A DNA stretch of 32,745 nucleotides, taken from positions 1-32,745 of the forward strand of contig WJIO01000208.1 of the NCBI GenBank assembly GCA_014730235.1, given 5' to 3'. The notes under the pieces are model-generated. The model saw nothing but the letters and a program-made list of their open reading frames with translations, ran no database searches and was not told where the DNA came from. The stretch's first letter is position 1; each line of letters opens with the position of its first letter. The position numbers were made by a program, and so were the translations under genes. This DNA is from Candidatus Poribacteria bacterium. Lineage in GTDB: Bacteria > Poribacteria > DTPJ01 > WJIO01. Below are positions 27,801 through 32,745 of this stretch, one piece after another.

Positions 27801-29410
27801 ACAAAAGCCTGCGTTTTTGGAATATAGAATCTGGTGAATGTATAAAAGTTTTTGAAGGTCATAATGACAATGTAAATTCTGTATGTATAACTAAAGATGA
27901 CAAAAGAGCTTTATCTGCCAGTGATGATAACACTGTCCGTATCTGGGATGTAAATACAGGTGAGTGTTTGAAAACTCTGGAGGGTCACAAAGGTTCAGCA
28001 ACGTCTGTATGTGTTAGCGAAAACAGCCGATATGCTCTGTCGGGAAGTAAAGATAAAACCCTTAGACTTTGGAATATAGAAACAGGTCAATGTCTGCGTA
28101 CTTTTGAAGGGCATACGGAAGAGGTAACTTCTATATATATCAGCGATGATCAAAGCTATGTGCTTTCGGTGGGCAAAGACAGAAATATGATAATGTGGGA
28201 GCAGCCTTTTGAACAATCAGGAACCTTCCCGCTCCGGCTTTCCAGGTCTATGTCCCACGCAGATCTGGTGGAGCTTGAAGCAAAAGCCAAAGAACTTTTG
28301 TCTAAAGCCGAAGATGCCTTATCTCAAAAAAGACTTAATGAAGCTCTTAATTTTGCCCAGGAATTAAGGGAATTGCCCGGTTATGAAAGGGCTGCCGAAA
28401 GTATGGATTTCTGGCGCAGACTATCTATGGTTTGTGAAAAGACAGGTGTCAAATCAGCATGGTACGTAAGAACCATGGAAGGACATAAAGATGGTGTATC
28501 ATCAGTAGTTATTACCGATGACGGAAAATATATAATTTCAGGTAGTATGGACGATACAATTAAGTTATGGGAAACGGAAACTGGTGAATGTCTTAAAATT
28601 TTTGAAGGTCATACCATGGACGTTCGGGCCATATCCATTAACTCCAACGGTAGATTCATCCTTTCTGGTGGAAGAGATAACACCATGAGATTGTGGAACG
28701 TTGAGTCCGGTGAGTGTCTCAGAGTATTTGATGATGGTGTTGGAAGTGTCTCATCAATTGATTTGAGTAAAGACGGGCGATTTGCCATATCCACAGGTGT
28801 TTCCAGTGAAGATAATAAGTCTGAAAATCTTATAAAACTGTGGAATACACTTACAGGTGAATGTCTGAAAATATTTGCCGGTCATACTAAATGGGTAAAT
28901 TCTATATGTCTTAGTGAAGATGAAAGGTATATTCTTTCAGGCAGCTATGATTCTGATCTGAGACTCTGGGAAATGTCAACAGGAAGGTGTATTAAGATAC
29001 TTGAAGGTCATGAAAGCTCTGTAAGTTCCGTATCATTCAGTCCTGATGGAGCTTACGCCCTTTCTGGTGGACATGACGGAACAATCAGATACTGGGATGT
29101 AACATCAGGGGAGTGTCTGAAGATATTGGAAGGTCATAATGATTGGGTCAATTCTGTAAAGTTTACTAAAGATGGTGTTTATGCCTTATCGGGTAGCAAA
29201 GATAAATCTGTCAGGTTATGGAATATAAAAACGGGTAATTGTCTGCATATTTTTGAAGGACATACCCACTGGGTTAATTCTGTATGTATAAGCTTTGATG
29301 GTCAATACGCAGTATCTGCAAGTGAGGACGAATCAATAAGGTTGTATGAACTCGATTGGGAACTGGAAGCAAAACAGTTGGCCAAGGCGTTTAATTATAA
29401 TAGGAGATAG
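24899..29410 (+). CDS. Ser/Thr protein kinase with TPR-like region and 21 WD40 repeats
   Basis: Kinase: AVK lysine, HRDIKPEN, DFGIA, MSPEQ, DIYSFGV; TPR-like NNRAVSYVELGRKKEAIKLWREALKEDP; 14 WD repeats at ~26444-28218 and 7 at ~28469-29368. Confidence 0.95.
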   Translation: MRDKMSLFSKIGDFFRNFIGGKSKKSNTEVPTENKPAAGTALRTELRTQLRTKMSPIAPELSAKQLAEQHGWMDGQKSQLRIWEKGDIILDTYQVLNVIAGGMGYVYIVEHMDWNVKMAVKSPNQMMLSDEILFTRVLKEADSWIELGLHPHIAYCYYVRQLENIPHIFIEYVDGGSMRDWIVEGKCKDLKVGIDLAIQFCHGMIYAHSFGMIHRDIKPENILITQDGTLKITDFGIARTGGTEEIEINSDIEIDEELKPDNKNTTSVGSIMGTAEYMSPEQYRDPHGVDKRADIYSFGVCLYEMFCNGFPYSSPVEGRKPEEKPFEPRKMRKGLPETLESILKKSVAWDPEERLNSFDEMLEMLVAVYYEEFNEVAPHAQLRDAGLRAQGLNNRAVSYVELGRKKEAIKLWREALKEDPQHIEATYNLGITLWRNGDHTDDELIQQLRAIKTSHKNLWLIDYLIALVHLERGDAESSIPLLREAATKLPPDTSDAAQIQSALELAQSSEIVAARCIRTFDGQNSDIRSVCLTEDSLYAVCICENGIIYLWDVSSGEMLQEIQAHNSEAHSICFSNDGLYMASSSNDKTVKLWDVETGNCVRTLEGHKGYVNSVHISRDNKYILSGSSDETMKLWSIENGQCVNTFEHDNDVIRSVYLSEDNSKAVSGSNDGIVRIWDVKIGECLKLLEGHAGYVTSVCMSGNGKNVLSGSHDKSVCFWNLETDECLKRFEGHKSFVCSVSLSTDGRYALSGSDDKTIRLWDTHTGKCLRTLEGHDGFVRDVHLSSDGRYALSGASDRTLMLWELPLRCLRIFEGHESEIHSVCISSDGRYAITGSGIYGQDNVLRLWDVWTKQCLKTFKGHTGVVSSVFMSRDGSLAVSGSYDNTVRLWNMESGQCMRVFEGHSDYVNTVYITRDNRYVISGSSDNTIKIWDTGSGLCQKTLKGHSGYVNSVYTTSDDLNLISAGNDKSLRFWNIESGECIKVFEGHNDNVNSVCITKDDKRALSASDDNTVRIWDVNTGECLKTLEGHKGSATSVCVSENSRYALSGSKDKTLRLWNIETGQCLRTFEGHTEEVTSIYISDDQSYVLSVGKDRNMIMWEQPFEQSGTFPLRLSRSMSHADLVELEAKAKELLSKAEDALSQKRLNEALNFAQELRELPGYERAAESMDFWRRLSMVCEKTGVKSAWYVRTMEGHKDGVSSVVITDDGKYIISGSMDDTIKLWETETGECLKIFEGHTMDVRAISINSNGRFILSGGRDNTMRLWNVESGECLRVFDDGVGSVSSIDLSKDGRFAISTGVSSEDNKSENLIKLWNTLTGECLKIFAGHTKWVNSICLSEDERYILSGSYDSDLRLWEMSTGRCIKILEGHESSVSSVSFSPDGAYALSGGHDGTIRYWDVTSGECLKILEGHNDWVNSVKFTKDGVYALSGSKDKSVRLWNIKTGNCLHIFEGHTHWVNSVCISFDGQYAVSASEDESIRLYELDWELEAKQLAKAFNYNRR

Positions 29411-29419
29411 TATTGCTTG

Positions 29420-30241
29420 ATGTCTATACTGAATAAAAGAGGTAAAAGCATGAAAATTCTGAAAGACATGTTCAATCGGAGAACATCTAAAGTCAAAGAC
29501 ATCGCATACTATGGAATAACGGATACGGGTAAACAAAGGGATAAAAACGAAGATAGCTATCTCCTTATGCCTGAAGCTGGGATATATGTTGTCGCTGATG
29601 GTATGGGCGGCCACAACGCCGGAGAGATTGCTAGTGTAAATACTATTAAAGTTATAAAAGATTACTTTAATAATGGTATTATTTCCAGTATGCGTCAGAA
29701 CAGGAACACAGTCTCGGAAAATTTGAAAAGAGCTGTTCTTATGGCCCATAATGAAATTATAGATTTAAGCCAGCAGGAAATCGGTCATAACGGCATGGGA
29801 AGCACTATTGCTCTGTCTTTCATATATAACAACATCCTTCACACCTGTCATGTAGGCGACTCCCGGGTTTACGTTATCAATGATACAGGAATAACCCAGA
29901 TAACCAGTGACCATTCCACAGTAGCAGAATTAGTGCAATCGGGGAAAATGACCTCAGAGGAAGCCCGTCTAAGCCCCTTAAAGAATCAGATTACCCAGGC
30001 AGTTGGCACACCCCTTATTATCGAACCCGAATATAACCATACCTACAGGTTAAAAAAGGATGATATGATTCTCCTGTGTTCTGACGGTCTATGGGATATG
30101 CTCTCGGATAACCAGATATACATAATCGTTAATCGGGGAAAAACACTGGAAAAGATATGCAAGGATCTGGTTTACATGGCAAATGACGCCGGGGGTGACG
30201 ATAACATTACAATAGTGCTTCTAAAAATAAAAACCAATTAA
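29420..30241 (+). CDS. PP2C-family Ser/Thr phosphatase
   Basis: DKNEDSYLL, VVADGMGGHNAGEIAS, HVGDSRVYV, LLCSDGLWDML, GGDDNITIVL. ATG 29420 lies just inside the track start; an ATG at 29450 is an alternative. Confidence 0.95.
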   Translation: MSILNKRGKSMKILKDMFNRRTSKVKDIAYYGITDTGKQRDKNEDSYLLMPEAGIYVVADGMGGHNAGEIASVNTIKVIKDYFNNGIISSMRQNRNTVSENLKRAVLMAHNEIIDLSQQEIGHNGMGSTIALSFIYNNILHTCHVGDSRVYVINDTGITQITSDHSTVAELVQSGKMTSEEARLSPLKNQITQAVGTPLIIEPEYNHTYRLKKDDMILLCSDGLWDMLSDNQIYIIVNRGKTLEKICKDLVYMANDAGGDDNITIVLLKIKTN

Positions 30242-30268
30242 TCCTACCAATGACATTTCCACCTTCAC

Positions 30269-32410
30269 TTATACATTGCTCCTGTTACGAAAACATGCAA
30301 GACTTATTCGTATCAGCGAATAATCTATTTTACCATTAAGAAACTCAAATATAGGTTTCAATCTTTCCATACCCACCTCTTCAGCAGCTTCAAGTATTTT
30401 TTCGTCAGTCTCTGCATCAACCCAGGGTGATGGATCGTCTATACCTTCGTTTTTTATATATTCTTCAAGATAATTTGATACTGTTGATAGTGCTCGATCT
30501 ACCGATTCAGCAACTTCCGGGATGGATATATCCTGTTCAAATAATTCAAATGCTTTTAACTTGGCAGTATTTACTTTGCGGCGTTTCCTTTTTAGCTGTA
30601 TATTAGTTTCAATGTCGTTATTATCGCAGTAGTCGGATATGGCTTTGACAAAATCTTTACCGTAAGTTGCGCATTTTTTCTGACCTACTCCGGTAATCTT
30701 CAGGAAACCTTTAAGTGTGGTAGGTCTTTTTCGGGCCATATCTCTTAACGAAGCATCGCTAAACACTACAAAAGCTGGAACACCCTGTTCATCGGCCTTT
30801 TCCCGACGTAAAGACTTTAGTATATCGAAAAGGTTAATGTCCACACCATCCCATGCTTTAGCGTCTTTTCTGGACTGCTTGTCGGCTTTTTCAACAGTTT
30901 TCAGCAGGTTTGGGGTTTCCTCACCTTTGAATACCAGCCAGCCTTTTTCTGTCAGGCTGATTGCGTTATATTCTCCCGTTCTCTGAAGGTATCTCTGGGC
31001 TATAAGCTGTTCGATCCAGCTGCGGATGGATTTCCTGCTTTCGTGTGAAAGTAAACCCCATGTGCTCTGTTTATCGTGTCCGAATTTAAGTATACGTTTT
31101 TCTTTAGAGCCAGCAAGTACCCTGACCACATGGACAGCCCCGAATCTGCCCTTTAACCTGGCCACACAGGACAGGATTTTTTGTGATACTATAAGGGAAT
31201 CCTCAAGCTGTTCCACCTCGTTAAGACAGATGTCGCAAGCTTCACAGGATTCTTTGTCGAACTCCTGACCAAAGTATGTTACTATGGCCTTATGCCTGCA
31301 CATGCTGTTTATGCAGAAATTATACATATCGCTGAGTTTTTTAAGACCGGCGTTTGTAACATCCGCATCCGAATTGCTCAGGATAAATTTCCATATGGCA
31401 AAATCACTTCCGGAAAAAAACAGATGACAATCGGCTTTCAGACCATCCCTGCCAGCCCGGCCTGTCTCCTGCTGGTAATTCTCCAAGGATTTAGGCATAC
31501 CAGCATGGATTATATAGCGTATATTGGACTTATCAATACCCATCCCAAAGGCGATGGTAGCTACTATGATGTCAGCTTCGTCCCTTATAAATGCATCCTG
31601 GTTGCTTTTACGCTCTGTATCAGACAAACCCGCATGATATGGCAGGGCTTTATAACCCTTTTCAAGTAGCTCTTCACACAATTCATCCACATCTGCCCGG
31701 CGTATGCAGTAGATAATACCTGATTCGTTTTTATGTTCGTCAATAATGGAACAAACCTGTTTTAATCTGTCATCCCTGGGAACTACGCTGTAAGAAAGGT
31801 TGGAACGATCAAACGAACCTATAATAACTTCCGGATCATCCAGCTTTAATCCCTGAACTATATCATCCTGAACTTGCTTTGTTGCCGTTGCGGTAAAGGC
31901 ATGTATGCTGGTTCCGGGAAAAGCGCTTTTTAGAATACTCAGTTTGCGATATTCCGGTCGGAAGTCGTGCCCCCACATGCTGATACAGTGGGCTTCGTCT
32001 ATGGCAAAAAAAGAAATCTGGACTTGTTTCAGAAAGGTCATGAAGCTATCAAGGATAAGTCTTTCAGGAGCAACATATAACAGCTTTATCCTTCCCTGAA
32101 AAACAGCATTTGCCACTACCCGTTTTTCCTCAACAGAAAGACTGCTGTTGATAAACGCCGCCGGAACTCCGCAGTTATTCAAAGTGTCAACCTGATCCTT
32201 CATAAGGGATATTAATGGTGATACCACCACAGCCATCCCCTCCATACACATAGCCGGAGACTGAAAACAAAGGGATTTTCCCCCGCCTGTAGGTAATACA
32301 ACTACTGAATCCCGGTTATTAAGAACACATTCTATAGCCTCCTTCTGAAGAGGTAAAAAGTTGTCGTATCCCCAGTATTTTTTTAATATTTCATATAACT
32401 TAATCATCAT
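30269..32410 (-). CDS. recQ: ATP-dependent DNA helicase RecQ
   Basis: VVLPTGGGKSLCFQ, FFAIDEAHCISMWGHDFRPEY, IATIAFGMGIDKSNIRYIIHAGMPKSLENYQQETGRAGRDG, CEACDIC zinc-binding region, HRDC domain. Confidence 0.97.
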   Translation of the reverse strand: MMIKLYEILKKYWGYDNFLPLQKEAIECVLNNRDSVVVLPTGGGKSLCFQSPAMCMEGMAVVVSPLISLMKDQVDTLNNCGVPAAFINSSLSVEEKRVVANAVFQGRIKLLYVAPERLILDSFMTFLKQVQISFFAIDEAHCISMWGHDFRPEYRKLSILKSAFPGTSIHAFTATATKQVQDDIVQGLKLDDPEVIIGSFDRSNLSYSVVPRDDRLKQVCSIIDEHKNESGIIYCIRRADVDELCEELLEKGYKALPYHAGLSDTERKSNQDAFIRDEADIIVATIAFGMGIDKSNIRYIIHAGMPKSLENYQQETGRAGRDGLKADCHLFFSGSDFAIWKFILSNSDADVTNAGLKKLSDMYNFCINSMCRHKAIVTYFGQEFDKESCEACDICLNEVEQLEDSLIVSQKILSCVARLKGRFGAVHVVRVLAGSKEKRILKFGHDKQSTWGLLSHESRKSIRSWIEQLIAQRYLQRTGEYNAISLTEKGWLVFKGEETPNLLKTVEKADKQSRKDAKAWDGVDINLFDILKSLRREKADEQGVPAFVVFSDASLRDMARKRPTTLKGFLKITGVGQKKCATYGKDFVKAISDYCDNNDIETNIQLKRKRRKVNTAKLKAFELFEQDISIPEVAESVDRALSTVSNYLEEYIKNEGIDDPSPWVDAETDEKILEAAEEVGMERLKPIFEFLNGKIDYSLIRISLACFRNRSNV

Positions 32411-32479
32411 GTTAATATCTTAGTTTGCTTTATTTAGCCCTCTCAATGAAATTGTATACGATTTTATTAAACCATCTAC

Positions 32480-32508
32480 AATATATCAGAATAGGATTTT
32501 TCAGTCAA
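32480..32508 (-). promoter_or_regulatory. Candidate recQ promoter TTGACT-N17-TATATT
   Basis: Minus strand: TTGACT 32508-32503, 17-nt spacer, TATATT 32485-32480; ~70 bp upstream of the recQ start. Confidence 0.55.
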
Positions 32509-32566
32509 CTTATAATATCTGAACTTCAGATATGAGTTCGGACAGAAACCCATGAGAGTTTTTATT

Positions 32567-32728
32567 GGTTCTTCCGGGTTCAGTATGGTAATAATTTGAA
32601 AATGCTCTCAGCTTGTCATTCCTGCAAAACTCTTATTCCTTTTTGCTTAAGCTTTTTCAAAAAGCTTGAAGCAGGAATGACAGTATAAAAAAGTTTCTTA
32701 TCTTTACCCCACTCAAGCCGGAAGAGCC
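32567..32728. mobile_element. Full-length MITE copy with altered core
   Basis: GGTTCTTCCGGGTTCAGTATGGTAATAATTTGAAAATGCTC...CCCCACTCAAGCCGGAAGAGCC; core right arm intact, left arm interrupted by 21 nt; no clear 8-bp TSD. Confidence 0.88.
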
Positions 32729-32745
32729 AATTATTTCATCGAAAA

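Noticed and set aside
26444-29368. Regularly spaced ~125-130 bp repeats resembling a DNA repeat array or CRISPR
   Set aside because: Spacing and content are explained by WD40 codons in an intact reading frame; no short identical direct repeats with unique spacers are present.
22982-30241. Type VI secretion regulatory cluster
   Set aside because: Kinase, PP2C and FHA occur in T6SS loci, but no Tss/Hcp/VgrG/ClpV genes are in the window and the architectures differ.
31292-31669. 125-aa plus-strand ORF inside recQ
   Set aside because: Antisense to the conserved helicase core of RecQ.
1-32745. tRNA, rRNA or CRISPR array
   Set aside because: No cloverleaf, rRNA motif or repeat-spacer structure was recognised in the intergenic regions; a tool search (tRNAscan, Infernal) would be needed to exclude small ncRNAs.

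Overview
The window is a mostly intergenic-rich, AT-leaning bacterial chromosome segment with about 20 genes. They are: the C-terminus of a P-type ATPase; a conserved hypothetical; lexA; two Gfo/Idh/MocA oxidoreductases; several secreted or polysaccharide-directed proteins (GH67/GH20-like, GH9, a neutral ceramidase-like protein and two LamG proteins); an aldehyde:ferredoxin oxidoreductase; HtpX; a GATase-like/M60-like/HEAT/Eis-like GNAT fusion; a three-gene phospho-signalling cassette (vWA-LysM-TM-FHA-FHA, Ser/Thr kinase-TPR-21xWD40, PP2C); and RecQ. The strongest leads are four. (1) The signalling cassette has a LysM inserted inside a periplasmic vWA with a degenerate MIDAS, joined through a TM segment to two FHA domains, beside a kinase whose 21 WD repeats divide into three heptads. 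(2) A LexA-operator-like dyad pair sits in the lexA promoter and in the promoter of an uncharacterised two-gene operon that includes an unlisted 58-aa ORF. (3) A palindromic MITE family has GG(C/T)TCTTCCGG termini, and three copies carry perfect 8-bp target-site duplications. (4) There is an unusual acetyltransferase fusion. The lineage cannot be fixed from sequence alone. The LamG, Gfo/Idh, ceramidase and FlgD/T9SS-like tail content would fit Poribacteria or related groups, but this is only an inference.
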